A stretch of DNA of 64,000 bases from Trichobilharzia szidati (GCA_944472155.2 OX235271.1:88921256-88985255); one strand, 5' to 3'; positions 11,261 through 22,375 are shown, counted from the stretch's first letter. Numbers and translations are program-made. Notes: generated by a model not told the origin, from the sequence alone.

Positions 11261-11600
11261 TACAGCAGGTTGAATATGAGGCAGTAACTCATCGAAGAAA
11301 ACATTACGAAGTGGTCGCGCTATATCATGAATTGGCAGAAGTTAGAATTCATGGGCTGGCCATTGGATTGGGTCCCAGTGGATTAATGGTCTACGAGCTC
11401 GCTCGCCTTGTAACCAGAAGGTCCTGGGTTTGAACCCCGCAGTGTGGATACGTACTGTGAAGAGTCCCGAACTAGGACGAAACGGCCGTTCAGTACTCCC
11501 TTCAGGTTTTCCAATGGTTCTCTAACTGATGTCAGCTCATGTTGAAATCCTCCAATCAATCCAACAAAATCCCTACAATATCAATACTCGAAAATTTATG
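11261..11600 (+). mobile_element. HH-SINE, right member of an inverted pair
   Basis: Plus-strand copy with the upstream module gtacagcaggttgaatatgaggcagtaactcatcgaag, tRNA-like A-box region gtcccagtggattaatggtc, B-box region ggtcctgggtttgaacccc, ribozyme and 3' end ..atcaatccaacaaaatccctacaa. It lies head-to-head with the copy on its left. Confidence 0.85.
11452..11496 (+). ncRNA. Hammerhead-like motif, one-base deletion
   Basis: GTACTG / CAGTAC gives a 6-bp stem I. The core reads TGAAGA because the first C of CTGAAGA is missing. Stem II GTCC..GGAC is perfect, GAAA is intact, and the stem III region is CGGCCGTT. The missing core base should abolish or strongly reduce cleavage. Confidence 0.6.
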
Positions 11601-12684
11601 CTGAGACAAAAAATCTGTGATGCTTCACTTATAAACAAGCAGAAAACACTAACGGAATACTGAACTCAACATCCAAATTCTGCGTTTGACTCAGAGACCA
11701 ACTGTGAAGTACTTTTTGTTCAACCTCGTGCTGAACAGTTGATCAGTCACATTTACGAGTAACTGTAGTTGTGAAACATATCGTCCAACTGGTCAGTTCG
11801 ACGATTAGTCACCTTTTTTGAAAGTGTCCTCCAAATAAAGATGCTATAGGTGGTATGACTAAGTGAATGTCTTCTTCCAGGAACTACCATTTCCCAAAGA
11901 TACTACAGTCAATAGACCAATAAAGATGTCCTTTTTCCATATAACATTAATGAATGCAATGTGGTGATTCACACATCACACGCCTACTCTAAATTTTCAC
12001 AATTACTTTCTCTTTACCAGCCATCTAGATTATGCCACGTACTGACTGATTCATTTTGAAAAAGAAGTATAACTAACATATTATCAAAAATGTTTGATTT
12101 GCTAAGTAAGAAATCGAAAAAAATGTCCTAAAACTGTAATATTCTCTTTTCATTTCCAATCACTTATTGATCGTATGAAATTTGATCTTTCACAGCATCA
12201 CTGTAACAGTGTTACCCCATAAAATCATGCACAATAGTGTTCTAAAAAGAAATTAATTAATTAATTAGACGTTATGTGATTATTGATTACCAATACCTTC
12301 CAAATCAGTCTTGCTCCCACTACCACTTCTATTCATACAATACAGTGAATATTAATGAATTAAAAACGAAAAGTTTTTGTAAAATACAGAATTACGTAAC
12401 ACACAGATGAGTCACTGGATTATTCATAATCGTTATTATCGATGTCGATCTAAACAGATGTTTTTAATTCAACAATTGATATTTACAATATAGAATAAGA
12501 AGTTTAATTGACTGAATTAAATTATAGATTAGAAAGTCAATAAAGAATAATTGAACAACAATGATAGTTTACTCTAATTGACAAAAGGCTTTTTTTCAAA
12601 TTATCGTGAATTGTATATTGGCTATAAACCTCACAAGTTTTGTATGGAGCTTAAACTTTATTTCGTAGTCAGTATAATTTTTTG
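11601..12684. other. No feature recognised
   Basis: AT-rich with a short TTAA-type run near 12250. No gene or shared repeat noticed. Confidence 0.45.
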
Positions 12685-12899
12685 TTTATTCCTTCACGTT
12701 CCCAGTGGAACATAGGGCTTCAAGCTAGAGGCTTGAAGTTTCGGTAGCAGTGGTGTTTATTTTTACAGGATGGGGTTGCTAACCTTTCCTCTTTACCAGT
12801 CTAATTACTTAGAGAGGTAAAGGAGTGCGTCGGCAGGGGATCGAACCCCGGACTATATGCATGGTCGGCAAGCGTCCTAATCACTGCGTCACCGACGCA
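12685..12899 (-). mobile_element. tRNA-headed SINE, RTE-tailed form
   Basis: Minus-strand copy. From left: 3' tail ttccttcacgttcccagtgg (the RTE-like terminus in antisense), body, then the tRNA-like head with B-box region ggatcgaaccccgg and the conserved terminal accgacgca. Slightly shortened in the middle compared with the copy at 22486. Confidence 0.9.
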
Positions 12900-13099
12900 T
12901 CAATGTAATTATGAGAACTAATCACTTCTGTTACTACCCTCTTTCGTTGAAAAATTGTATATAAATGCGAATGTACAGCTCAAAAAACCTGAATTCAACG
13001 AAAGCAGCCTGTTCACTGAACCACTTGATTTATTCCTTTCATTAATGCCTCAATGGCGATTACTCATCAATATTCAATATCTTGAGGTAGATTTCGATC

Positions 13100-13310
13100 A
13101 AGGAACCAACATCAGCTAAAAAGATTATTGAAAACTAGAGAGCACTAGACAGCTGCTTAGTCCTTGATTCAGACTCTCCATCAGTGCGCACCCACTACCC
13201 CACGCCCAGGGATGAAACCCAAAACCTTTAGGCTACATGACCAAGCTTGCTGCTCATTCAGTCATTTGGGCCAGAATTCATTGAGAGGCGATTTATAACT
13301 TTTTCAACGA
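13100..13310 (-). mobile_element. HH-SINE, old copy
   Basis: Block order matches the minus-strand HH-SINE: gagagcactagacagctg, ttagtccttgattcagactctcc, cagtgcgcacccactacccc, cagggatgaaaccca, and the A-box region cattcagtcatttgggcc. The ribozyme segment (13141-13190) retains stem I arms but the core is gone. Confidence 0.65.
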
Positions 13311-13449
13311 GGGATATAGCCCTACGCTCAATCAATGCCTTCGATGAGCACCTGCTGCATATTGATACGGCGGATCTCGCCGGTCATGATTTCTCAGGAC
13401 ATCCATCAAGTAAACATGAGTAAGGTGGAGATCGATATTTACATTATTG

Positions 13450-13650
13450 GTCATTGAATTCTGTCCCGAATGGCTGAATGGGCAACGAGATTTGTATCAT
13501 CACCTGAAGGTCCCGGGTTTCATTGCTGTTGAAGTTGTGGGTCTGCAACGCCGAAGAACTCCAAGCGAGGACGAAACATATGTCCAGTGTCCCGAGATCT
13601 TTGAATGATGTTAGTCCGTGACAGAATTTGCATTGAAATTAATCCTAATC
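13450..13650 (+). mobile_element. HH-SINE, old copy with recognisable ribozyme segment
   Basis: Plus strand: A-box-like gtcccgaatggctgaatggg, B-box region ggtcccgggtttcattgctg, then gcaacgCCGAAGAactccaagcgaggacGAAACatatgtccagtg, a hammerhead-like block (13544-13590) with C-C-GAAGA in place of CTGAAGA, and the 3' end gtccgtgacagaatttgcattgaaattaatcc. It lies facing the 13100 copy at a short distance. Confidence 0.65.
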
Positions 13651-13775
13651 CCTACAGAAGTCCGTAATCGTAGTATTCAATATCTGTCAACTGATTTTTA
13701 AAGTAGGTGAATCATCTTCATTTGTTATTCTAGAGCAAAAGCAGTCAATGTGTGGTTGACGTTATTTTTTAATAT

Positions 13776-14006
13776 TTATTCCTTTACGTTCCCAGTGGAA
13801 CAGCGGGTTTCAAGCTAGGGGCTTGAAGTTTCAGTAGCAGTGGTGTTTGTTTTTACGGGATGGGGTTGCTAGCCTCATGCCCAACCTTCCCTCTTTACCA
13901 GTCTAATTACTGGCCTAGCGAGGTAAAGGAGTGCGTTGGCCATGGATCAAACTCCGAACCACATGAGGCGTCGTCGGCGAGCATTCCACCGCTGTGCCAC
14001 CGATGC
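13776..14006 (-). mobile_element. tRNA-headed SINE, RTE-tailed form
   Basis: Minus-strand full-length copy (tail ttcctttacgttcccagtgg at left, head ..gtgccaccgatgc at right). The 112-codon plus-strand open frame beginning at 13936 starts in antisense SINE sequence and is not a gene. Confidence 0.9.
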
Positions 14007-14009
14007 GGT

Positions 14010-14564
14010 TGACATCAGGTTGACGGTATTACTACAGCAAAATCGTGCATTAACAAGACTTGTAACATTCTCTACGATAGTAGCTCTCAAGTCATTGATT
14101 GGATGTCGATCTGGGGGTAAACAAGTCCTTTGTTACTTCAATTTATACTTCAGGTTCATTAAGGTAACTAAATGCGGTCAACTTTGTACTGTAGTCGAAG
14201 AGCACTTTTTTTCTTCTCCAAAGCTTGTTTTTTGGATGATTCGTTTAGCATTTGTAGATTCATTAATCATCTGAGTTTAGTTGACAGTGCATGAGAATTA
14301 ACAAACCCCTGGAAAATGTATATACTTCACAAGCAAGCTAGTTGTGGAGACAGTTACTTCCAAATAATACTAAATAACATGAGTTGGAAAACACGAGTGA
14401 ATTTTTTGTGACCTAACATCTGATTGATGACGTGTTGTGAGAATTAGAATGGATACTCGACATGTTCATTCTGCTTGGCTTTGTACTGTTAGGAAGTTCA
14501 AAATAACACAACACTTAATAAATGTAGTATGAAACTGCTTACATATTGTTATTATATTATATTA
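14010..14564. other. No feature recognised
   Basis: AT-rich single-copy-looking sequence with no supported gene. Confidence 0.4.
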
Positions 14565-14870
14565 TTTCCTTGGGTTCCAAGCGAAATATACAACTTTGGA
14601 AGCACATCTCCGTTTCGGTCTATTGTCTGCAGTCTCGCCCAATAACTCTCATCTCCTCTTTTGCACGATCCCCTCCATGTCATCCTGCCATCCATGTTCA
14701 ATTCTTCGTTTCCAGCTGAGGGCCAGTTTGGCGTGTGGTATCACTCAACGATCACCATATCTGAAGTTCAATCCATCTTCATTTTCTTCTCTGTATTTAC
14801 ACATTACACCCCAGTTTTCACTACTTTCCTAGTCAATATGGTGAAATTTTATCCAAGAACTGCCTAGAAT
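14565..14870 (-). pseudogene. RTE retrotransposon 3' end (relic)
   Basis: Antisense of the RTE 3' terminus (ttccttgggttccaagcg), then cacatctccgttt, tctcatctcctct, cacgatcccctccatgtca, the antisense of the C-terminal TWRRSCEEE motif. It fades after about 14800. Heavily substituted and 5' truncated. Confidence 0.7.
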
Positions 14871-15009
14871 GTTTCCTGAGTTTCATGAGAGATTGTCTGT
14901 CTTAATGTTGAATCTGTACGGACTTGATGAATGTCAGTGTACGCTTCACTTAACAACTTTTACAAATTACAAAGCTCTTTGGGAGACTTTCATAAATATG
15001 GTGCATTCT

Positions 15010-15180
15010 AATCTACCCCTGGTGGGTGGATAATTCAACAGGAATTTCGGCTTCGATTCCCAGCCAACGCCCACCCAAACCTCGCCTAGTTTACTAGCCA
15101 ACGGTAAGGCCAAGAAATAAGGAAGATTGGGTGACAGCCTAGCAATCCAAAAACGTAATAAACAACGCAATCACTACCAC
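15010..15180 (+). mobile_element. tRNA-headed SINE, very diverged
   Basis: ctggtgggtggataattcaac, cttcgattcccagcc and cgcccacccaaacctcgcctagtttactagcc follow the order of the SINE head and body. The 3' tail is missing. Confidence 0.45.
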
Positions 15181-17064
15181 GCCAAGAATAAAAAACACAA
15201 ATCTATAATTATAATATCATCTTTATTCTGGACAGTACTTATAAAATGTATAGAATTTTCAGAGAGGTTTATTGCATGATATTTTCCCTTCGTACAATAT
15301 CTTCAAGTAAAATATTAATTGACAGTATATCCTGTGACACAATGCTCTCTGAGCTGATGAAGCACAAACCATTCCATCATGATATATCTATCTGCCTTGT
15401 CTCCTTCAAAAAATCCACAATATCTAGTTGAAAGCCAATTGTAAGATGTTCAGAAGTAGATTTTGAGACCCAAGGACATAAGTGAACACGTTGTCACCCA
15501 CAGTCAGGCCATTGCTCGAGTTCAGTAGGAACTTGCGAAACAGAAGCTTGTGAACATTTTAAAAACACACCAGAGTAGACAATACCATTAGAGGTCATAT
15601 CTTAATCGATTGAAACAAACCGAACGAGAGAAAATATATGCAACAGAGAGAGAGAGAGATGGAAGTTTTTGGTAGCTCAAGTTTTAAACAGGCCGCCAAC
15701 TAGCCATTTGAGTGGAAATCAGCTTTTAAATGACAGTGTAACCTGAAATACAAAACTTAAAAGCGATTTCTTTTAGAAATATTTGCATAATGAATAATCA
15801 AAAGCCCTAACATACTAATGATCTATCAGCTGCACAAATGTCCATTTTCAAGGTGGATCAAATCAATGCCAGTAACCATTATAACACAAAGAGAAGTAAG
15901 CTTTGCCAGTCAGACTGTTTAGAAAAGAAAACAAACAAAGGAAATAAAAATGAGAAGAATAACCAAAATGTTGCCAAGTCATTCAAAAGATTACACACAC
16001 ACACCGTCATTGTAATACAGTCGACTAGCCTAGCAACATCGCATGCGATGAGACACTAATGCGAAATAAATTTGAAAAACAAAAAGGATTTTAATACCAT
16101 ACAATTGACAGGCATGAATTTTAACAACAAGGTCAAAAGGTCATTTGTTTGCTATCTGATTTACTAGAATTTAGTAAATTAATTTGGTTAGGGGTTTGTT
16201 CGCTCTCTCTCTTTTTCTCTGTCTCTCACTAGGTGTTGGAATAGTAAAAAGCATTATAACATTCGTTGCTGATAGTTCATTGGAATAATTTGTTGGACTG
16301 TAATGTTAATAGGTTAGAGTATTTATAGAATTCATTGTAGCTTTGGTGATTAACTGACATGAAGGCTGTGCACATCTGTGTTTAATTCTAGTTTCAGATT
16401 ATTCAGCAATACATGTTGAATTAACACTGACATTATATGATTACCACTCATACTGATGATATTCTGCTTCGCTGTTTCACTAAGTGGCTGAATCTGCGAA
16501 GCAAAATTCACTGAGTTTTTTCCGAGGTAGACAGATTTGAATATTCCTCGTTTTATTCCACATAATGACTACAGCATGTATTTATTAAGAGGAGACAGAA
16601 CAAAACACCCGCGTAGGGTTCCTAATTCTTCTTTTTTTGAAGAGTTCTGTTAATATCAATGCTAACATAACCTATTGTGAATATGGTAACACGCTGTGAG
16701 GTTTCATTTATCGTTGTCTGCTAAATGCTTGAATATTCCAAGTGGTATAGCTTACAAGGGATTCAGTAGGGTAATTGCATTCACATTTTATCTTTGTTTG
16801 TAGCCTGAAAACAAAAGTGACTATCTATTTTAACCCCCTCTTCCTCTTTTCGTTTTACAAATGGGGAATGATTCTACAGTACAAAGAAGTCGGAAACACA
16901 CTGCCTGTGGTAGATTTTTATTCATTTTGCACATGACTTTGAATGATGAATCAGCTGAGATGCTATGACAGGTGTGTGATGAGATGTTCAGTTATACTGA
17001 CTGAACCAGTGTCTCTTTGTAGCCATGCGGGCTAATGTTCTTTAACACATTTTGAAAGCAGGCG
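15181..17064. other. No gene recognised; simple repeats only
   Basis: AT-rich. Contains a (GA)n run near 15642-15659 and a pyrimidine-rich CT run near 16201-16230. No open frame with recognisable domains and no family repeat. Confidence 0.45.
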
Positions 17065-17585
17065 TGTAGAACCAAGCTTCACAAGAGCAGGTGAACTGAT
17101 ATATGCAAATGGAAGTGAACTTCGCAGTACTGCAGAAGCTGTCGCCATATGTATCGAAAAGCCAGACCTGTGTATTGAAAAGAAACTAGTCCAACCGCCA
17201 TATTCACCATGGATATAGTTCAGTTTGACTCCTTAGATCCTGTTTTTTCATTCCCTTCATGTTTTGCATCTTCAGTTAAGAAAAACTATTATGTCAAGCT
17301 GTATCTATGCTTATCCTCTTCACAATTGTCTTCGTTAAAATCTACTTTACGTATTATGCAACTACTTCGTAATGCTGTGTAATTTTGTTTCTATACCCCT
17401 TAGAAGTCTATATTTACACCTTCAAACTTTCATATCAAGTTGAAAATTATTATCTCTTTTAATCTCCTCTCGTTATTATGTTGAACTGAATAATAATTGT
17501 AAGTATGTAAATTCAAGTAAATAAATGTGACTGTACAACTTTCAAGGAGAAAATTGCCGAAAATATATCTTTGCCGACCTTATTG
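17065..17585 (+). pseudogene. PLE C-terminus and 3' UTR with an inverted 5' piece
   Basis: The left part (17070-17122) is a minus-strand slice of the GIY-YIG region (ICIYQFTCSCEA in antisense). From about 17125 the sequence is plus strand, LRSTAEAVAICIEKPDLCIEKKLVQPPYSPWI then a stop, the extreme C-terminus of the PLE polyprotein. The 3' UTR runs to the terminal aattgccgaaaatatatctttgc near 17560. Catalytic residues are absent. Confidence 0.75.
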
Positions 17586-17589
17586 CTCT

Positions 17590-17760
17590 GCGTCGGTGGT
17601 ACAGCGGTTAGGACTCTCGCCGACCATACATATGGTCCGGGGTTCTATCCCCTACCGACGCACACCTGATATCAATGGTCGGCCTGCAAAATTTGGGCTA
17701 CCGATATCACATGCTGAAAATTCCATACTTCTACCAAAAGCTATAATCAAAATAAAATTC
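17590..17760 (+). mobile_element. tRNA-headed SINE, alternative-tail form
   Basis: The head is the same as in the RTE-tailed form (gcgtcggtggtacagcggtt; B-box region ggggttctatccc; closing ccgacgcac). After the head the sequence switches to cacctgatatcaatggtcggcctgcaaaatttgggctaccgatatcacatgctgaaaattccatac and an A/T-rich tail. The copy at 44026 has the same arrangement. Confidence 0.8.
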
Positions 17761-18059
17761 TTCTTAAAACAATAATGAATAATAATAATTTGTATTTGTT
17801 TTAAACGTAGTCTTTTTGTTGATTATTAATATTTATTCGTGGTATATATGAGCATAAAAATCTTGTGAATAATAAACCGAAATTAGTGAAGATAAATGGA
17901 GTGTCACTCCAGTTCCATAAGATACATGCTGGAGATTAATTGGCTCACTAGCTGTTGGCTGAATGATATTCGTACAATCCAGTGGCTAGTATATGCACAA
18001 AACCCACTTCTACAAGAAGTTAGTTGTAGTATGAAAAAAGTTTCGTATTCTGTCGTAAT

Positions 18060-18283
18060 GCGTCAGTGCAGCACAGCGGTAGAATCCTCGCCAACCTCCG
18101 GGGTTCGATTCCCGGACGACGCACTCCTTTACCTCGCTAAGCCAGTAATAAGACTGGTAAAGAGGGAAGGTTGGGCATGAGGCTAGCAACCCCATCCCGT
18201 AAAAATAAAAACACTGCTACCGAAACTTCAAGTCTGTAGCTTGAAGCCCTATGTTCCACTGGCAGCGTAAAGGAACAAAAAAA
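18060..18283 (+). mobile_element. tRNA-headed SINE, RTE-tailed form
   Basis: Head gcgtcagtgcagcacagcgg, B-box ggttcgattcc (exact GGTTCGANNCC), body cctttacctcgctaagccagtaataagactggtaaagagg, 3' end gaagccctatgttccactgg and an A-rich tail. The 94-codon open frame through it is incidental. Confidence 0.92.
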
Positions 18284-18986
18284 TTCTGTTGTTAATTAAA
18301 ACAAGTTTCATTTCAGCGTTTCAACTACTCAAGTTCTAGGATTCGTCATTATGCTTACAAATATCCGTATCTTTTAAGAGATGGAAACACTGAACCGACT
18401 GTAATACAAAAAAAAACTCCAAAGCTACAGCAAAAAGTAACTATTCTGAGTAACTCTCATACTCATTTTCTGTGGATGTGTTTAAATAGCTTTCTCCTAA
18501 GGACAACTTTATCATCAGAATTTTATACCTTCTGACAAAGTTCAGATTCTTTAAAAACACACATTTTTCAGAACTATTTCATAAATTTTAACACACTGGT
18601 AGCATATCATGAAACATTGAAGAAGTTGAAATAAGAGAAGGATACACACTGAATAGTATTGAAAGGTCATCAATAGCAGTTACTTCCCAGAGTTCCGATG
18701 AAACCAACTCCTTCCATGGAAATTACTTGGGATAACAAATTTGACAAGTCTCACCAAACGCATAGAACTGAGAAAAAGTAAAGATTTTTCTAACCTTTAT
18801 ATATTTTTTTCAATCAAGATACTCATCCAGTTGACAGCATTTCATCTCTGATTTAGTGAAACCGGAACCAGTGCAGACCATAAAGAGTGAAATAGTAGAA
18901 ATTCTTTTATTTTCTAATTATTATTGCCCCCACAATGTTTGATAAAGACTGTGTCTACAAGTAAAAGCTTACGAAATTAGTCAGTG
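18284..18986. other. Mostly unassigned; possible PLE terminal fragment
   Basis: The block tttctcctaaggacaactttatcatcagaattttatacc (18490-18530) resembles the terminal module found beside other PLEs (for example 25410 and 28690). The rest shows nothing recognisable. Confidence 0.35.
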
Positions 18987-20375
18987 TGACCCATTGCTAG
19001 CAGACTGCTTCATGGCGAACCTCGAGAACGGCCCACTCAAATCAACTATTGATAATTTCCAATTGTATGCTAGATATGTGGACGACATCTTTATTATCTG
19101 TGATGATGGTCACTATCTTAATCAGCTACTACAAATATTCAACAAATGCCATTCAGCTACAAAGTTCACTCTTGAAATTGAAAACGAATCTAAAATTCCT
19201 TTTCTTGATGTTGAACTTACAAGGAGAGCTGACGGAACTTTAAGAAGGTCCATCCATAGGAAACCCACATGGAACGGCCAACTGACAAGCTTCTACAGCT
19301 GGGTACCAATCAGTCGAAAAAGAAACCCAATTAGATCTCTTGCCACTCGCGTCCGACGCATCTGCAGCTCTGATACCCTGGAAGAAGAACTACACTTCCT
19401 GAAAGAAATCTTCATACAAAACGGTTATCCATCAAGATTCGTAGACAAAAACATCAAACAGAAAATCCAAAAGCAAGAGACGCCATCCGTGCCAAAAAAG
19501 ATACTTTATATGAACCTCGACTTCAAAGGTGACCTACTCAGTGATGTCCTTAGGAGGAGAATTTCCACTTCTTTAAGAAGAACTTTCTTTGCGGCAACAT
19601 TGAGAGTAGTGTTCTCCAGTCGCCCGCTGATCTGCAGAAGCCCAAAGGACAAGATCCCGCACCTGACCACTTCTATGTGTATATATCAGTTCACCTGTTG
19701 CTGTGGAGCCAGGTACATCGGTCGTTCAACGCGCATCCTGTCAAAAAGGGTCAAAGAACACTATCCAGCGTGGCTGCAGAAAGGAAGTAGTGGCCGTATA
19801 AGGAGTGCAATAATCGAACATCTCGTCACCACTGGTCATTCCATCTCAACAAACGCCTCCTTCAAAGTAATCTACAAAGTGAAGAACAACCTGCCAAAGA
19901 CAATACGTTTCCGTCTTCTTTGCATTGCAGAAGCCCTAGCCATTCAGTTGGAAGAACCAGAACTATGCATACAAAAGAAAATTATTCAACCACTTCTACT
20001 ATCATGGTAACAACTCTGTTGATTTGACTTAACTTTTGCTTGTATGCTTATTTTTCTAACTACTTAAAACTCTTGCGTAATTCCATATGTTATTTTGTTT
20101 CCATGTACACCCTGAGCACAACTCTTTCATCAAACTATTCACGTTATTATGTAACTCTTCTTTAACAATCGTTTGTGACAACTCATCACTTTTGTTACTA
20201 CCCTCTTATATCAACATCCAATTCCTCCACTAAAAACTTACTGTTTTTTCGTTTGAAAATTTTTGTATACAAACACATACAAAATAACCACATATATATT
20301 TGCGATTTTACAGCTGTGAAAATGAATTCGCCGAAAAGAGACTCTTCGCTGAACTACTGGTCTTCTGTCTATTAG
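18987..20375 (+). mobile_element. Penelope-like element, 5' truncated
   Basis: Begins abruptly inside the RT domain (DPLLADCFMA) and includes an uninterrupted C-terminal reading frame. It extends through a 3' UTR to a terminus containing aattcgccgaaaagagactcttcgctg near 20325-20355, the same end as other copies. Abrupt 5' truncation with an intact 3' end fits target-primed reverse transcription. Confidence 0.85.
18994..20010 (+). CDS. PLE reverse transcriptase (C-terminal part) plus GIY-YIG endonuclease
   Basis: A 338-codon open frame encoding the latter part of a PLE polyprotein. The RT catalytic box YVDD is at residues 28-31, followed by IPFLDVELTRR and the SRKRNPIRSL thumb region. The GIY-YIG domain starts near residue 228: IYQF (about 230-233) and YIG (241-243), followed by RSTRILSKRVKEH, GHS and a conserved AEALAIQ..LCIQKKIIQPL C-terminus. 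Upstream RT motifs are missing because the copy is 5' truncated, so the chosen start is only the first in-frame ATG. The uninterrupted frame suggests a fairly recent insertion. It cannot act alone. Confidence 0.8.
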   Translation: MLADCFMANLENGPLKSTIDNFQLYARYVDDIFIICDDGHYLNQLLQIFNKCHSATKFTLEIENESKIPFLDVELTRRADGTLRRSIHRKPTWNGQLTSFYSWVPISRKRNPIRSLATRVRRICSSDTLEEELHFLKEIFIQNGYPSRFVDKNIKQKIQKQETPSVPKKILYMNLDFKGDLLSDVLRRRISTSLRRTFFAATLRVVFSSRPLICRSPKDKIPHLTTSMCIYQFTCCCGARYIGRSTRILSKRVKEHYPAWLQKGSSGRIRSAIIEHLVTTGHSISTNASFKVIYKVKNNLPKTIRFRLLCIAEALAIQLEEPELCIQKKIIQPLLLSW

Positions 20376-20924
20376 TCAAGTGTGTCGCATTTCAAATGTT
20401 AATCTAACAATTACAATCAACTGGAGTGTTTAATAAACGACCATGATTCTTTAAACTCTTTGAAGTGGCTCACATGTAAATTTTCATAAATCAGATAATG
20501 ACTACTCGTCTTCTATGACCCGAATATACATATTTTAACATAAAGAATAAAATTAAATTATGCCAAACTATTGTAGCAGCCTTCGTGTCATGTTTGCAAA
20601 TTATGTGTTAAAAACAATCTCTGTCACATGTCTCAATTTCGTGCTGGTAACGCTGTAGCTGCGATGCAAAATCACACAATCAGTCAATGTAAAATTCCAT
20701 TGTTGTACCAAAAGTACTATGTGGAATCAAGCTATAATAAAATTTTAATAGATTAAAAATACTAAGAAGCCTATTTGTACGCACTACAAACCACCTCAAA
20801 AACAAAAAAACTGCAGGATGACATGAAAGCCGTTTAGACAAAATATTTTCCGTACATAGTCACCGTTTTGAATCAGAAGAATAGTTTTTGTAACTTAAGT
20901 GTATGTCTCTGATGTCATTATCTT
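20376..20924. other. Mostly unassigned; alternative SINE tail fragment
   Basis: The block at 20690-20745 (aaaattccattgttgtaccaa..gtggaatcaagctataat) matches the end of the alternative-tail SINE at 44160-44205. Nothing else was recognised. Confidence 0.45.
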
Positions 20925-21094
20925 CTCTAAGCTTTGTGGTTAAAATGTGAAGCCTTCATTATCTTTCGGTAAAACATCTTCAGCGCTAATATCAGAATCT
21001 GGTAACATGCCTTTTCTGCATTTATTCGCAGATGAACATCGAGGAAATGGAACATTGAGTCAGATTCAACTTCTGCAGTGAAGTCGATGTTTGG
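20925..21094 (-). pseudogene. PLE RT fragment, inverted against its neighbour
   Basis: Minus-strand frame with HPNIDFTAEVESDSMFHFLDVHLRIN, equal to the segment just after the YxDD box in the 38799 element (HPNIDFTLETESDGMFHFLDVHL). It joins plus-strand PLE sequence near 21094 without a gap. Confidence 0.75.
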
Positions 21095-21585
21095 GTGGAC
21101 ACAAACAAGATGTCCCACTCCGCCCAATTTTAGGTATGAATAATTCCCCATATCACTTAATCACGAAGTGGCTAGTAGAAATTCTTGGGCCGGTAAAACA
21201 AAAGCTGTTGAGATACAACCTCCGGGTTACATTTGATTTTGTTGATCCAATTAAGAATGTCAGCTTGGCAGACAGAAAATAGTCTGTTTAGATGTTGTCT
21301 CTCTTTTCACTAACGTTCCACTGGCAGGAACTACATGCTTTCTTTGTGATTTCATTCACTCCAGTAGCACTGATGTCGGCATAACAATCCATTACCCAAA
21401 GGAGCTGTTACTAAGATGCACTTCCAACGTCTCCTTTAGATTTAACAACGAAATCCACAGGCAAACAGATGAAATTGCAATGGATTCTCCTCTAGGATCA
21501 CTCTTGGCCGGCTGCTTTATGGTTAGCCTAGAAAATAATTCCTTATCACTAACTGTAAGTGATCTACATCTCTACAATAATGATG
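21095..21585 (+). pseudogene. PLE RT N-terminal/central fragment
   Basis: Plus strand: DVPLRPILGMNNSPYHLITKWLVEILGPVKQKLLRYNLR..FDFVDPIKNVSLADRK, a stop at 21280, then (1-base frame differences) SLDVVSLFTNVPL, CTSNVSFRFNNEI and AMDSPLGSLLAGCF. The motif AMGSPLGP reads AMDSPLGS here. It ends near SDLHLYN, before the YxDD box. Non-functional. Confidence 0.8.
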
Positions 21586-21790
21586 ATAACAATAGATTTA
21601 TCAGGCACAATAAGTTTACACAATATGTATAATGTTTAGCTTAGTTAATGGCATTATAGTTTCTCCTCATCCAGGAGTTTCAAGTAAAACATCCATCTCC
21701 AGTACATCATGTGATGCAGTGATGTTAGCTCTGAAAAATAAAGTAATGCTTTATGGTATCTTTCTTTGGTCCTTCAGAACTGAGCAACAG

Positions 21791-21802
21791 TAGGTTGCGA
21801 AC
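21791..21802. repeat. Left target-site duplication of the RTE insertion
   Basis: taggttgcgaac, identical to 22376-22387. Confidence 0.85.
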
Positions 21803-22375
21803 GGACGAGGATGTCAAATCGAGAATCGGGAAGGCGAGAAACACATTCATCAACCTGAAACCAATCTGGAAATCTTCGTCACTCAGCCTGCATCAACAAC
21901 AAAATTCGGATTTTCAATACAAACGTCAAGTCAGTTCTTCTATACGGATCAGAAACTTGGCGGGTCACAAAGAATATTTCTAACAGCCTGTTGCAGACCT
22001 TTATCAACAACTGTCTTCGTCCTATACTGAAGATTAGATGGCCGGAAAGAATCACCAACAAGAAACTATGGGAACAAACAAAACAAGAACCAATGGCCCA
22101 GCAAATATGCAGGAGAAAGTGGAGATGGATTGGACACTCGCTGAGGAGGCCGCTGGATAACATCGCGTGTCAGGCCATAGCTCGAGTGGCACCCGAAAGG
22201 GAAGCGGCGAGTGGGACGTCCGAGGGTGACATAGAGGAGATCGTGTGAGGAGGAGTTGAAACAGTATGGACTAACATGGACGCAGGTGAAAAGTACAGCA
22301 GAAGAAAGAAGCAAGTGGAGACGTGCAGTTGAAGCCCTATGTTCCACTAGGAACCCAAGGGAACAATAATAATAA
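21803..22375 (+). mobile_element. RTE retrotransposon, 5'-truncated insertion
   Basis: The 3' 573 bases of the SR2-like RTE family, closely similar to the element at 52016-55010. It encodes remnants of TDEDVKSRIGKARNTFINLKPIWKSSS, LQTFINNCLRPILKIRWPERITNKKLWEQTKQEPMAQQICRRKWRWIGHSLRRPL and the C-terminus before gaagccctatgttccactag and an AATAATAAT tail. Frameshifts separate the blocks. Perfect 12-base duplications flank it, so both ends are known. Confidence 0.92.

Noticed and set aside
13936..14274. 112-codon plus-strand frame
   Set aside because: Its first part is antisense tRNA-headed SINE; no domain in the rest.
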